DNA of 64,000 bases from CAYOWQ01 sp964407695 (GCA_964407695.1 CAYOWQ010000001.1:628349-692348), one strand, 5' to 3'. Counted from the stretch's first letter, positions 35,248 to 43,820 are shown. Made by a program: numbers and translations. The notes: generated by a model not told the origin, from the letters alone.

Positions 35248-36330
35248 CTACTGCGGCAGTCGGGCGCTCCCTTGTGATTTTTCTGACGAAAGGATCGTGA
35301 ACTGCACCTTTCGGGTCAGCTTCGATGGCGATCCGTCCGCTCCGGGCAGCACGTCAACCGGCGCTCCATCGATCTCTGCCCAGCCGCACAACATCGTGTC
35401 CACCCGGCCCGATGCGTTCTTCGGATTCAGTTCAAAGCTGCGTCCGCGCCACAGCCAGATTCGCTCGGCACTGAGAGAGTTCCACTGATAGGGATTGTCC
35501 GCATTCGAGTTGTCAGAAGCCACGACATCCGTGGGAACCCAGCCTGCGCCAGGCACAAAGCACTCCACCCAGCAGCGATACCCCGGGTCATATAGCCCAC
35601 CCTCCTTTTCATTCACCAGCCGATACCCATATTGGATCCTCGCGGGCAGGTTTCGGGCCCGGGCCATCGCAATGAACAGCGAATGCAGGTCTGTACAGCA
35701 CCCTCCGCCGTGGTTCAGGCAATCTTCCGCCGCTCCGCGCCCGCACGTTGGCTTGGACTTGTCCTTGGAATAATGGTCGGCCGATGCCGCTACCGCCTGT
35801 TGCAGCAACATCATCTCCCGGGCCGGATCGGTCTCGTCGCCGCAGGCCGCGTCGGCGAGGCTCTGGATTTCGCTCGTGCTCTCCATCAGCGGGGCTCCAC
35901 GGTCGAGGTCAGCCTCGAAAAGCTCCGGCTGCAACGCATGACGACCGGTCCCATCCTTCAGGTCAAAATGGACTCCCCTCGTTTCGACCACGCATTCCAC
36001 GCCAATGGAGATGGACGACGACGTGGGGTGTTGAATCTCGGCATAAATGACGTCGCCGCGCCCTTCGCCTTGCGGCACGATCCGCCAGCCCTTTGGGGCC
36101 TCGGTCACCCGTCGATCCAGAACCCGCTGCCACGTCGAATCCGAAGGAATGGGGACCCACAACCGAACCACACCGGCTCCAGCGGGTATGTCCGAAAGGG
36201 TCACAACCTGTTGCAACGAAACGCGCCGAGTCTCGACTATTTCCGGCGCACTGATCGATACCGCAGCGCCCATCAATGCACCGATGCTCACAACTAGCAC
36301 GGCAATCCGCTTGAATCCGCAGAACAACAT
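35248..36330 (-). CDS. Exported transglutaminase-like protein, catalytic His replaced
   Basis: The protein has 360 residues with a signal peptide (IAVLVVSIGALMGAAVSISA). Residues about 30-150 are a beta-sandwich typical of the region before a transglutaminase-like core. The core shows GGGCCTDLHSLFIAMARARNLPARI, with nucleophile Cys212, and later RCWVECFVPGAGWVPTDVV, with Asp268. Where the family has H-[AC]-W, this protein has Arg252-Cys-Trp, so the Cys-His-Asp triad looks incomplete. It may be non-enzymatic or use another residue. The substrate is unknown. Confidence 0.8.
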   Translation of the reverse strand: MLFCGFKRIAVLVVSIGALMGAAVSISAPEIVETRRVSLQQVVTLSDIPAGAGVVRLWVPIPSDSTWQRVLDRRVTEAPKGWRIVPQGEGRGDVIYAEIQHPTSSSISIGVECVVETRGVHFDLKDGTGRHALQPELFEADLDRGAPLMESTSEIQSLADAACGDETDPAREMMLLQQAVAASADHYSKDKSKPTCGRGAAEDCLNHGGGCCTDLHSLFIAMARARNLPARIQYGYRLVNEKEGGLYDPGYRCWVECFVPGAGWVPTDVVASDNSNADNPYQWNSLSAERIWLWRGRSFELNPKNASGRVDTMLCGWAEIDGAPVDVLPGADGSPSKLTRKVQFTILSSEKSQGSARLPQ

Positions 36331-36623
36331 GTCAACTTACCTCTCAGGGTCCTCACCCGTCGGCGCGCCGGCCGCGTCGTTACGCGTCCTGAGAAGCGCT
36401 ACCGACACTTGGCCGGAGGCCAAGTTGCTGTGATTCTAGTTGGCCCGACATCGCTCGGGGAGGCGCCCCGACCCTGCTGAACAAGGGGCTGCCCTCGCCG
36501 TTCAACCGCAGAAACCGGCGATCAGTATCGCGGATCGCGCACCCCCGTGGCCCGGCGGTGACCGTCGCCTCCGGTCATGGTCAGGCACGGCGCAGCCGCA
36601 CGGTTGACGAGGAGCTAAAGAAC
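36331..36623. other. Divergent intergenic region before the porin
   Basis: The 293 bp contain a perfect 7-bp hairpin, CTTGGCC GGA GGCCAAG, at 36408-36424. I see no gene and no clear promoter pair. A GAGGAG ribosome site at its right end serves the 19-codon leader ORF. Confidence 0.45.
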
Positions 36624-36683
36624 ATGGACGATCTGCCGTCAACGTACGCCGTGCCGCCCCTCGTTCTTGGAATCTTGAAATGA
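36624..36683 (+). CDS. Putative 19-residue leader peptide overlapping the porin start
   Basis: The ATG at 36624 follows GAGGAG at nine bases, the best ribosome site in the area. The ORF encodes MDDLPSTYAVPPLVLGILK and stops with TGA at 36681-36683, overlapping the porin ATG at 36680 as ATGA. The porin start itself has no good ribosome site, so translational coupling is likely. The peptide has no run of a single regulatory amino acid, which argues against classical attenuation. Confidence 0.5.
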   Translation: MDDLPSTYAVPPLVLGILK

Positions 36684-38023
36684 TCAATCTCAATGTGCTG
36701 TGTGCAGGAAGCATCCTTTTCTTCAATGGCATGGCCCTCGCTCAGGTGCCGTCGGGTTCCAACCCGACGGAGAGCCTCGAAGACATCGTCGAGCGACTTG
36801 AGCAGGACGTCGCACGGCTGCGCGCCCAGGATTCGGACGCCGCGATCAACGAACAGAGAGCACAGGAGATTCGCGCCATTGTTGAGGATGTCCTCGCCGA
36901 TGCAGATTCAAGGGTAAATCTTGCTCTGGCCGGTGTCACCGCGGGTTACGACAAGGGATTCGTCTTGATGTCGTCCGATGGAAACTTCCGCCTGCAGATT
37001 GGCGGCCAGTTTCAGTTCCGACTCGTGTACAACCATCAGGACAATGCCCCCGTCGACGACAACCGGTTCGGGTTTGAGAATCGACGCGTCAAGATCATTC
37101 TCGGCGGTCATGTCGTGGATCCGTCTTGGGCGTATTACATTGAGTCCGAGGCAAATCGATCCGGCGGGGATCTCAACCTCTCCGAATACGCCTGGATCCA
37201 GAAGGATCTTGGCCATGGTCTGAAGGCACGCTTCGGTAAATTCAAGCCGATGTTCGCTCGCGAGGATGGCATCAGCTCCCGAAAGCTCCAGACCGTGGAG
37301 CGTTCCCAGATCAACTCGAAATTCGGTGCTGGAGCAGCCCAGGGCGTTCTGGTGACATATGACGTCGATCGCTTCCGCCTCGGGGCATCCATGTTCAATG
37401 GTCTTCAGACCAACTCCCAGCCATGGAGTGATGAAGACACCGAATGGGCGTTCGCGGCGCGGGCCGAATATCTTGCACTTGGCAGCCGCGAGTCGATCGA
37501 AGACGACGTCGCCTTCAAGGACCTCCCCGAAGCTCTGCTCTTCGGTGCAGCCGTCGCCTGGCAGATGGACGAATTCGGCACGGGATCAAATCTTCCCGAT
37601 CCCGACTTCAACAATGCCGAAACGGAGAACCTGTCTCTCACCGCCGACGCCACCTTGAAGATGCACGGATTCTCCATCGCCGGTGCCTTCTTCTACCGCC
37701 TCCTTGACACCGATGCCCTCGGACTCTCGCTTGACCAATACGGCGTCGTGGTCCGCTCCGGCATCTTCCTCACCGACAGCATCGAACTCTACGGGATGTA
37801 TGAATGGGGCGACCTCGACACCTCCGCCGACAATCTCAACATCGCCACCATCGGTATCTCGAAGTACTGGAGCCGCCACGCGCTCAAGTGGCAGAGCGAT
37901 GTTGGATATGCCTTTGAGTCAGTGGACTCGTCATGGGCGGTTAACAGCGCTGGGTGGCGACCGGATTCCGCCGATGAGGATGGCCAGATCGTCATCCGAT
38001 CTCAGCTCCAGATTCTGTTCTGA
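36680..38023 (+). CDS. Outer-membrane porin, OprO/OprP-type
   Basis: The protein has 447 residues, with a signal peptide ending at ALAQ. Residues about 30-70 form a short coiled coil (LEDIVERLEQDVARLRAQ), as in many periplasm-spanning porins. From about 95 the sequence has barrel-type alternation: FRLQIGGQFQFRLVYNH, FGFENRRVKIILGGHVVDPSWAYYIE, KARFGKFKPMFARE, and ends IRSQLQILF with the C-terminal Phe of outer-membrane barrels. The OprO/P family moves phosphate or other anions, but specificity is not visible. It shows that the cell has a true outer membrane. Confidence 0.85.
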   Translation: MINLNVLCAGSILFFNGMALAQVPSGSNPTESLEDIVERLEQDVARLRAQDSDAAINEQRAQEIRAIVEDVLADADSRVNLALAGVTAGYDKGFVLMSSDGNFRLQIGGQFQFRLVYNHQDNAPVDDNRFGFENRRVKIILGGHVVDPSWAYYIESEANRSGGDLNLSEYAWIQKDLGHGLKARFGKFKPMFAREDGISSRKLQTVERSQINSKFGAGAAQGVLVTYDVDRFRLGASMFNGLQTNSQPWSDEDTEWAFAARAEYLALGSRESIEDDVAFKDLPEALLFGAAVAWQMDEFGTGSNLPDPDFNNAETENLSLTADATLKMHGFSIAGAFFYRLLDTDALGLSLDQYGVVVRSGIFLTDSIELYGMYEWGDLDTSADNLNIATIGISKYWSRHALKWQSDVGYAFESVDSSWAVNSAGWRPDSADEDGQIVIRSQLQILF

Positions 38024-38088
38024 TCAGGCCTTGGACCCGTGCATCCGGCGGCTCGCATCTCGGGCCGCCTTCTGCGAAACTTGGGCGA

Positions 38089-38847
38089 ATGTCCAAAGGC
38101 GCTGTCGCCATCGTCATCCCTGCTCGCTTCGCCTCCACTCGGTTTCCCGGCAAGCTTCTCGTCTCCGAGACCGGCAAGCCTCTCATCCAGCACACGTGGG
38201 AGTGCGCCCGCCTCGCCCGATGTGCCAACCGGGTCCTGATCGCCGCCGATGACGACCGAATCCTCGACGCGGCCGCGTCCTTCGGCGCGGAATCCATCCT
38301 CACCCGTAGCGATCACCCAAACGGCTCAAGCCGACTTGCCGAAGTCGCCCAGCACCTTCACGACTCCATCATCGTCAACGTTCAGGGCGATGAGCCCGAG
38401 ATCGAACCCGAACTCATTGATGCCGCCGTGGCATCCCTCATGGCCGATCCCGGTGCAGTCGTCGCCACAATCGCCTCGCCATTCGCTGCGACCGACGACC
38501 CGGCCAATCCAAATATCGTGAAGGTTGCCGTCGCGGCCAATCATCGCGCCCTCTACTTCTCTCGCTCGATCATCCCGTTTAATCGCGATGCAGCTCACGC
38601 CGTGGTCCCGTTGCGACACGTCGGCCTCTACGCCTATCGACGCGACTTCCTGATGCAATACCCTCGTCTCAACGCCACACCGCTTGAGCAGGCGGAGTCC
38701 CTCGAGCAACTCCGAATCCTCGAGCATGGCCACGCCATCGCCGTCGCTGTTCGGCCCTCATCTGCCGCCGGCATCGATACCCCCGAGCAATATGCCGAAT
38801 TCGTCAGGCGGATGAAGTCCACAAGGCCCGCCGCGAAGACTCCATGA
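38089..38847 (+). CDS. kdsB: 3-deoxy-manno-octulosonate cytidylyltransferase
   Basis: The protein has 252 residues, normal length. It activates Kdo with CTP to CMP-Kdo for LPS core synthesis in the cytoplasm. Motifs: IPARFASTRFPGKLL (nucleotide-binding loop), NVQGDEPEIEPELID, RSIIPFNRD, and RHVGLYAYRRDFL, with LEQAESLEQLRILEHG near the end. It follows the porin by 65 bp on the same strand and converges on the cluster that includes an LPS acyltransferase. Confidence 0.95.
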   Translation: MSKGAVAIVIPARFASTRFPGKLLVSETGKPLIQHTWECARLARCANRVLIAADDDRILDAAASFGAESILTRSDHPNGSSRLAEVAQHLHDSIIVNVQGDEPEIEPELIDAAVASLMADPGAVVATIASPFAATDDPANPNIVKVAVAANHRALYFSRSIIPFNRDAAHAVVPLRHVGLYAYRRDFLMQYPRLNATPLEQAESLEQLRILEHGHAIAVAVRPSSAAGIDTPEQYAEFVRRMKSTRPAAKTP

Positions 38848-38859
38848 CAATGCCGAACG

Positions 38860-39228
38860 TCAGTCCAGGGATTCTGACTCGATCGACGCCGCCTCACCCT
38901 TGAGCCGTTTCTCCACATAGCGCTTGAGCCAGTTCTCCCAGGTCTTCCCTGCCGCGGCATCCTTGCCGGAGAATTCGACCGCATCGATCTGGTCATAGCT
39001 GATCGTGAGCCGCTCATTCGAATCGTTTGGAATCACTCGCACACATGACGAGGCCAGGTCGACGCCTTCCTTCCGGTCGAACAGGTATCCATCGATCATC
39101 TTGCCGCCATTCCGAAGCGTGATGGTCACATCGCCCCGATAGTGAAAAGCTTCATCCAACGCCCGGCGCAGCAGGTCGGGGTCCGCCCTATCCACCTTGA
39201 ATCCCTGCACGACTGTCGAATCCGTCAT
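38860..39228 (-). CDS. Conserved hypothetical protein, coupled to upstream gene
   Basis: The protein has 122 residues. Its ATG (39228-39226) overlaps the TGA of the preceding 102-residue gene as ATGA, so translation is coupled. The in-frame extension to 39306 is rejected for that reason. The sequence suggests a small mixed alpha/beta domain (LLRRALDEAFHYRGDVTITLRNG, YLFDRKEGVDLASSCVRVIP, ISYDQIDAVEFSGKDAAAGK) and ends in a charged helix. I do not recognise a family. It is the last gene of a minus-strand cluster with a receiver protein and an LPS acyltransferase. Confidence 0.65.
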   Translation of the reverse strand: MTDSTVVQGFKVDRADPDLLRRALDEAFHYRGDVTITLRNGGKMIDGYLFDRKEGVDLASSCVRVIPNDSNERLTISYDQIDAVEFSGKDAAAGKTWENWLKRYVEKRLKGEAASIESESLD

Positions 39229-39533
39229 GGTCTCAACTCCCGTCCGCTGCCCGGGTCCAATAGCTTCCATTTCATGGCTCGCGCGATCCGCATCAGCGCT
39301 GCCCACGCGATGTCTTCATCCGTCACCGTCAACAGCATCTGTCGAATCTCCTGCTCCTCGGGTTCAAGCTCGATCTCTATCCCCGGCCCATACAGAATGT
39401 CCCCGCCCGTGACCTCCGGCGCCGTGTTGAACGCCCCAAGTTGCGACACGATGTCGTCGCGGCGGCCGATGGTCGGTAATTCACCGTTGCGGGCGTCGTC
39501 GCGGGAGAGAATGACCAGTTGCGCCAGCGGCAT
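39225..39533 (-). CDS. Small conserved hypothetical protein
   Basis: The protein has 102 residues. An AAGGA site overlaps the stop of the receiver gene six bases upstream, so the genes are tightly linked. Residues include LVILSRDDARNGELPTIGRRDDIV at the N-terminus, an acidic stretch (IEIELEPEEQEIRQ) and TDEDIAWAALMRIARAMKWKLLDP. No family is recognised. Position between a response regulator and a second unknown gene suggests a shared process. Confidence 0.65.
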   Translation of the reverse strand: MPLAQLVILSRDDARNGELPTIGRRDDIVSQLGAFNTAPEVTGGDILYGPGIEIELEPEEQEIRQMLLTVTDEDIAWAALMRIARAMKWKLLDPGSGRELRP

Positions 39534-39539
39534 CGATCC

Positions 39540-39950
39540 TTACTTCTCCCCCGATTCGGCGTCAGCGTCAAGCGCCTCGGTCAACTCGATCGCCTTGGCA
39601 ATCAACCGCGACAGCGGAACCGGTTTGTTCAGATACGCCGAAACGCCGAGCGTCTGTGCATAGACCTGGTGCCGCTTCCCTTGATTGGCCGTCACCATGA
39701 TGACCGGCGGCGGGTCCTCCACCTCCTGGATCTTCTCCAGGACCAGAAACCCCGATCGCTTCGGAAGCATCATGTCCAGGACCACCAGGTCTGGGTCGAC
39801 CTGCTGAAACGCGCTCACCGCGGCGTTCCCGTCCGAAGCCGTCTCCACCTCCGCCCCTTCCGCCCGCATCGCCAACGCCATGCTCGAAAGGACATCCGGA
39901 TCGTCATCGACAATCAGGACGTGCACGCCGTCGAGCCGCTTGGTGTTCAT
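39540..39950 (-). CDS. Stand-alone response-regulator receiver domain
   Basis: The protein has 136 residues. The start at 39950 trims a 32-residue Arg/Gly-rich extension. It is a complete receiver domain: acidic pocket Asp15/Asp16 (IVDDDPDV), phosphoacceptor Asp59 (LVVLDMMLP), Thr87 (MVTANQG) and Lys109 (LNKP). No output domain follows, so it acts through protein contact, like CheY or DivK. No histidine kinase is in the window. It lies 44 bp after the LPS acyltransferase and 6 bp before the 102-residue gene. Confidence 0.9.
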   Translation of the reverse strand: MNTKRLDGVHVLIVDDDPDVLSSMALAMRAEGAEVETASDGNAAVSAFQQVDPDLVVLDMMLPKRSGFLVLEKIQEVEDPPPVIMVTANQGKRHQVYAQTLGVSAYLNKPVPLSRLIAKAIELTEALDADAESGEK

Positions 39951-39994
39951 ACGAACCCCGAGTATACGCCGCAACCACCGTCGCCAGCCCGCCC

Positions 39995-41005
39995 TCAGTC
40001 CGCCGGCGATCCCGTCAGCTCTTCCAGCGACGCCCGCGTCATCCACGGCAAACCCTCCAGCTTCGCCTTCAAGCGGGCTGGAAACGGCTTCAGTTCTCGC
40101 TCATGCCGAGGCCGGCTCTTCCACCGCCGGTGTACCCAAAGGTACTGCTCCGGGGCCTTACGCACCATCATTTCGATTGCCCGCGTATACCGCGCGGTAA
40201 TGTAATACAGCGGATCCTCCGCCGCCTCCCACTCGTGCGGCAGAATCAGGTCCTCGAGTTCGATTTCGTACTGAAATCGTTCACCGATCCTCCGGGCAGA
40301 TCCTGCCACGATCGGGACCCGGTGATGCATCGCCAGCAGCCCGATCGACTTGTAGGCCGATGCCAGCCGGCCGAAAAATGGCACAAACAACCCATCGTCG
40401 CCGGCATTCTGATCTGCGATGAATGCCAGTCGGCCGCCCGTCCGGATCAACTCATTCATCACCGGCGTGGCGCCCCACTTGGTCAGCACACGCAACCCCT
40501 TCGACTCCCGAACCGACAGGAGCCAATGGTTGATGAAGCGATTGTCGAGCGGGCGAGCCAGCGCTGTCATCGGAAAACCGATCGCCGCCAGCGTGAAGCC
40601 CAAAATCTCCCAGTTCCCGCAGTGACCCGTCACAAACAGCGCTGGTTCTCCCCGCGCCAGCAGGTCGACCACCGGCGCCACATTGTTCAATGCCACAAAT
40701 CGCGGCCAACCATCCGCCGTGATCAGCCTCGGCATCGCCAGGCTCTCCACCATGAACAGCTGAAACATGTTTCGAATCGATGCCCTGGCCACCGATTCCA
40801 CCTTCGAATCGTTCCATTCAGGAAACGACTGTCGCACATGCTGAATCGCCCGCTCGCGATGCCGCTTCACCGTGGCGAAATAGACATCGCCCACGGTTCC
40901 TGCCGTGTGCATGTTCTGTTCAAGGTCGAAACAGTGCAGCAATCCGCCCAGCCCACGCAGGGCGGCATACTGAGCCAATTCAATCAGCAGCGATCGCGTT
41001 GCCAT
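39995..41005 (-). CDS. Lipid A biosynthesis acyltransferase, LpxL/HtrB family
   Basis: The protein has 336 residues from the ATG at 41005; an ATG at 41029 is possible. The family motif HX4E is HCGNWE (His128, Glu133) within LFVTGHCGNWEILG. Other conserved parts are ALARPLDNRFINHWLLSVRES, RLAFIADQNAGDDGLFVPFFGR, and PEQYLWVHRRWKSRP near the end. It transfers a secondary acyl chain to a Kdo-lipid A-type acceptor at the inner membrane. A hydrophobic N-terminus is weak here. With kdsB nearby it supports LPS production. Confidence 0.88.
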   Translation of the reverse strand: MATRSLLIELAQYAALRGLGGLLHCFDLEQNMHTAGTVGDVYFATVKRHRERAIQHVRQSFPEWNDSKVESVARASIRNMFQLFMVESLAMPRLITADGWPRFVALNNVAPVVDLLARGEPALFVTGHCGNWEILGFTLAAIGFPMTALARPLDNRFINHWLLSVRESKGLRVLTKWGATPVMNELIRTGGRLAFIADQNAGDDGLFVPFFGRLASAYKSIGLLAMHHRVPIVAGSARRIGERFQYEIELEDLILPHEWEAAEDPLYYITARYTRAIEMMVRKAPEQYLWVHRRWKSRPRHERELKPFPARLKAKLEGLPWMTRASLEELTGSPAD

Positions 41006-41041
41006 CCCGCTCGATCCCCGCTGCACCATCCGGCCCGCTGG

Positions 41042-42403
41042 TCAACGATTCACATATCCGATCAGCACCTGCAGCCGCGCCCAGTTCAACACCGGGATCT
41101 GCGCCTGAGTGGCCTGCTGGAACAGCGTGTTGTAGTCCTCGAAGACCTCGCGGGCTCGAGCATACTTGTCAATGTCGGCCTGCGTCGGGTTTGGGGGAAG
41201 CGGCGTCGGCTCTCGCGGCGGCAGCCCGAGGACCAGGAAGTCCAGGTCTCCCACCAGCGATTCGCCTTCGACGACCGTTCCGCCCCACTGAACGATTTGG
41301 CTGCGAAGGAACTCCGCCTCGCTCGCGGTCGAACGCCCGTCGCCGTCAATATCAAAGATGCCGTGAACGAGGAACTTGAAGTGATACTCCGGGTCGTAGA
41401 TCGCATTGGCGATGACGTCATTGCGAACCACCGGTCGTCCCGGCACCGCACGGGTGATCTTGCAGGTCGTCGTGGTGTCCGCAACCTTGATCACTTGCAG
41501 GCTCGCCTTCCCGCGAGGGTATTCGCCGGTCACGTCGCTGGGGCGAATGGCCGCAGCGTCGTCATACACTTCGAAGGTCATTCCCAGAACCACGCGGTCT
41601 CGCTCGCCGATGTCGATGAACACCTGGTCGTTGCTGGCCACGTCGATCACGTTGCCGTCCACCAGCTCCGCCGGATTCTTCGGCTTCATACGGATCGCTT
41701 CAACCACGCGCTGAAGCTGGTCAACGCGGGTCTTGAAAACAGTGTTCTCCTGCGTGAGGCTTTCGATCTGGTCGCGAAGCACCCGCTCCTTCTTGCGGAA
41801 CTCCTCTTCAAGATCGTCCTTGGCGCGCTCAAGCGTGGCGATTGCCTCCTGAACCTGGTCCTTGCCCGTCGACGCTGCTTCTTCCGAAGACTTCACCACG
41901 TTGTGAACGCCTTCCAGCTGGCGAGCATGAGCCTGCTCCGCTTCCGTCATCTGCGCCTTGAGTGAGGCAATCTCCTCGTCCTTTGACGCGATGGTCGCAT
42001 TCAGGCTGGCTATCTCGCCCGCCTTCGTCGAAACCTCGCCCCGAAGGTTGCCCAGGTACTGCCGAACCGACATCGGGGCGTCGATCTTCAGTTGAGCCCG
42101 CGCTTCATCCGCAGTAGTCCCCGCGGTGCCCACCAGCAGATCCGACAGTGAGTTCACGTGCGCGATGGCGCCGCCGAACACGCTCTGGCCCGGACTGGTC
42201 GTATAGCGCTTGTATTCTTCGCGGCCCTGCTCTTCGCGGGTCACCGACTTCTGCAGGTCGCCTTTGGCCGCCTGCAGGCTCTCTTGCGCCTTGTTGTAGT
42301 TCGAATAGAACACAATCGTCATGACCAGCAGGAACACTGTGGTGATGATGAAGACGACGAGTGCGACGATGACGCCGGTGCCGCCTCCGCTGCGGGTGGC
42401 CAT
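41042..42403 (-). CDS. Membrane-anchored coiled-coil protein with BRCT-like C-terminus
   Basis: The protein has 453 residues. The start at 42403 follows GGAG at nine bases. One transmembrane helix lies at about 10-33 (VIVALVVFIITTVFLLVMTIVF), followed by a long coiled coil to about 250 (GEIASLNATIASKDEEIASLKAQ-like heptads). A beta-rich, SH3-like region (DQVFIDIGERDRVVLGMTFEVYDD, ARPSDVTGEYPRG-like) comes next. The last 110 residues contain IVQWGGTVVEGESLVGDLDFLVLG, which resembles a BRCT domain (GG turn, flVlG strand). Function unknown; an envelope or chromosome-tethering role is speculative. Confidence 0.7.
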   Translation of the reverse strand: MATRSGGGTGVIVALVVFIITTVFLLVMTIVFYSNYNKAQESLQAAKGDLQKSVTREEQGREEYKRYTTSPGQSVFGGAIAHVNSLSDLLVGTAGTTADEARAQLKIDAPMSVRQYLGNLRGEVSTKAGEIASLNATIASKDEEIASLKAQMTEAEQAHARQLEGVHNVVKSSEEAASTGKDQVQEAIATLERAKDDLEEEFRKKERVLRDQIESLTQENTVFKTRVDQLQRVVEAIRMKPKNPAELVDGNVIDVASNDQVFIDIGERDRVVLGMTFEVYDDAAAIRPSDVTGEYPRGKASLQVIKVADTTTTCKITRAVPGRPVVRNDVIANAIYDPEYHFKFLVHGIFDIDGDGRSTASEAEFLRSQIVQWGGTVVEGESLVGDLDFLVLGLPPREPTPLPPNPTQADIDKYARAREVFEDYNTLFQQATQAQIPVLNWARLQVLIGYVNR

Positions 42404-42592
42404 GGTTGATTTCTCCGAACTGGTCCGCCGGTCGGGCGTTCTCGGCCGACGGAAAACACGCAATCCGCCCGTAACGGGCACAGAACTGCAAGTGTCGTGA
42501 AAACACCCGTTGGCGTCAAGCACCCTTCCGGCCCGCAGAAAATTCTTCTTCCCGAGGCGGACGTTCCGATGCCTCCACTCCGGCTCCGGAAC

Positions 42593-42826
42593 CTACCCGA
42601 CCCCCTCGTGTCCACCTGAGTCCGCCAGCCCCTCCATTCCATCAGGCCCCCGGTCGGCATCGCCTTGTCCCGGGCGGGGATCCAGCAATCCCCGCCGTTT
42701 CAAGGCCTCTCGAATCAGGTACTCCACCTGTCCGTTGACGCTCCGCATCTCCTGCTGAGCCAGCCGTTCCAGCGCGGCAAACAACTTCGGGTCCATCCGC
42801 ACAAGAAACGACTTCCGTTCAGACAT
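42593..42826 (-). CDS. Arc-type ribbon-helix-helix protein
   Basis: The protein has 77 residues. The first 50 form an RHH DNA-binding unit: KSFLVRMDPKLFAALERLAQ, RSVNGQVEYLIREALKRRG, the form found in Arc-like proteins. The C-terminal tail is Gly/Asp-rich. It starts 7 bp after the stop of an SPFH-domain gene and so belongs to a two-gene operon. Autoregulation of that operon is the simplest role. It may also act as an antitoxin-type repressor, but no toxin is adjacent. Confidence 0.8.
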   Translation of the reverse strand: MSERKSFLVRMDPKLFAALERLAQQEMRSVNGQVEYLIREALKRRGLLDPRPGQGDADRGPDGMEGLADSGGHEGVG

Positions 42827-42833
42827 CGCACCT

Positions 42834-43718
42834 CTATGAATACAGAGTCCCTGTGTTGACCACGGGCTGCGCCTGCGTCTCGCTGCACAGCACCACCAGC
42901 AGATTGCTCACCATTGCCGCTCGACGCTCCGGATCCATCTCCAGGACGTTTCTCTCCGCCAGCTCGCGAAGCGCCATGTCCACCATGCTCACCGCCCCGT
43001 GAACGATCATCTTTCTGGCCGCGATGACTGCCTCGGCCTGCTGCCGCCGCAGCATCGCCTGCGCGATCTCCGGCGCATAAGCGAGGTGCGTCAGGCGGGC
43101 TTCCTCAACCACCACACCCGCCTTTCCAAGTCGCTCCTGAAGCTCAGCCTGCAGTGCTTTCGACACTTCATCCATCCCCGATCGCAGGGTGACTTCGTTC
43201 TCCTCACCGTGGTCGTAGGCATAGGCGCTCGCCAGGTGCCGCAGCGATGATTCGCTCTGGATGTGAACGTAGTTTTCGTAGTTGTCCACATCAAACGTCG
43301 CTTGCGCTGTGTTTTTCACTCGCCAGACCACCACCGCCGCAATCTCGATCGGATTGCCCCGCTTGTCATTCACCTTCAACTTCGCGCTTTCATGGTTTCG
43401 AAGCCGCAGCGAGATCGTCGTCCGGGTCAGCAGCGGATTCGCCCAGAAGAAGCCGCTGTCTCGCACGGTTCCCACATAATGGCCGAAGAGAATCAGCACC
43501 TTGCCCTGATTCGGCTGCAGTGTGAAGTGCCCGCGAAGCATCAACGCCCCGAGGCCCGCGGTCAGCATCGCAACAACGATCAGAACGACCCCGATCAATC
43601 CCGACTTCTGCAGTGCCAGCCCCGCCGCGAACATCACAATGGCCAGCCCGATGATCCCCAGGTTCACGGCCAGCATCACCCATCCACTCTTTGCTGCCAA
43701 GTTCGTCTCTGCATGCAT
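42834..43718 (-). CDS. SPFH/band-7 membrane protein
   Basis: The protein has 294 residues. The ATG follows AGGAG at nine bases. Two hydrophobic helices lie at about 13-35 and 40-62 (NLGIIGLAIVMFAAGLAL, IGVVLIVVAMLTAGLGALM). The SPFH domain starts near GHFTLQPNQGKVLILFGHYVGTV and continues with AAVVVWRVKNTAQATFDVDNY and the coiled, Ala/Glu-rich EEARLTHLAYAPEIAQAML and QQAEAVIAARKMIV. Such proteins form membrane microdomain scaffolds or regulate proteases. It is followed by the RHH gene. Confidence 0.88.
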   Translation of the reverse strand: MHAETNLAAKSGWVMLAVNLGIIGLAIVMFAAGLALQKSGLIGVVLIVVAMLTAGLGALMLRGHFTLQPNQGKVLILFGHYVGTVRDSGFFWANPLLTRTTISLRLRNHESAKLKVNDKRGNPIEIAAVVVWRVKNTAQATFDVDNYENYVHIQSESSLRHLASAYAYDHGEENEVTLRSGMDEVSKALQAELQERLGKAGVVVEEARLTHLAYAPEIAQAMLRRQQAEAVIAARKMIVHGAVSMVDMALRELAERNVLEMDPERRAAMVSNLLVVLCSETQAQPVVNTGTLYS

Positions 43719-43752
43719 CGAAATGTTCTCCTGTTCACCTCTATATATCGAA

Positions 43753-43781
43753 ATGATATCACATTGATTTCATTTGGCCAA
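43753..43781 (-). promoter_or_regulatory. Probable promoter of the SPFH-RHH operon
   Basis: Read on the minus strand: TTGGCC, 17 bases, TATCAT. The -10 element is good and the -35 weak. The predicted start would be about 28 bases before the SPFH ATG. The region also holds the palindrome TGATATCA and an imperfect inverted GAAAT/ATTTC pair that could be an RHH operator. Confidence 0.45.
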
Positions 43782-43820
43782 CAGAATCATGAAATATTCT
43801 TTTTTGTTTGGTAAATGTTT

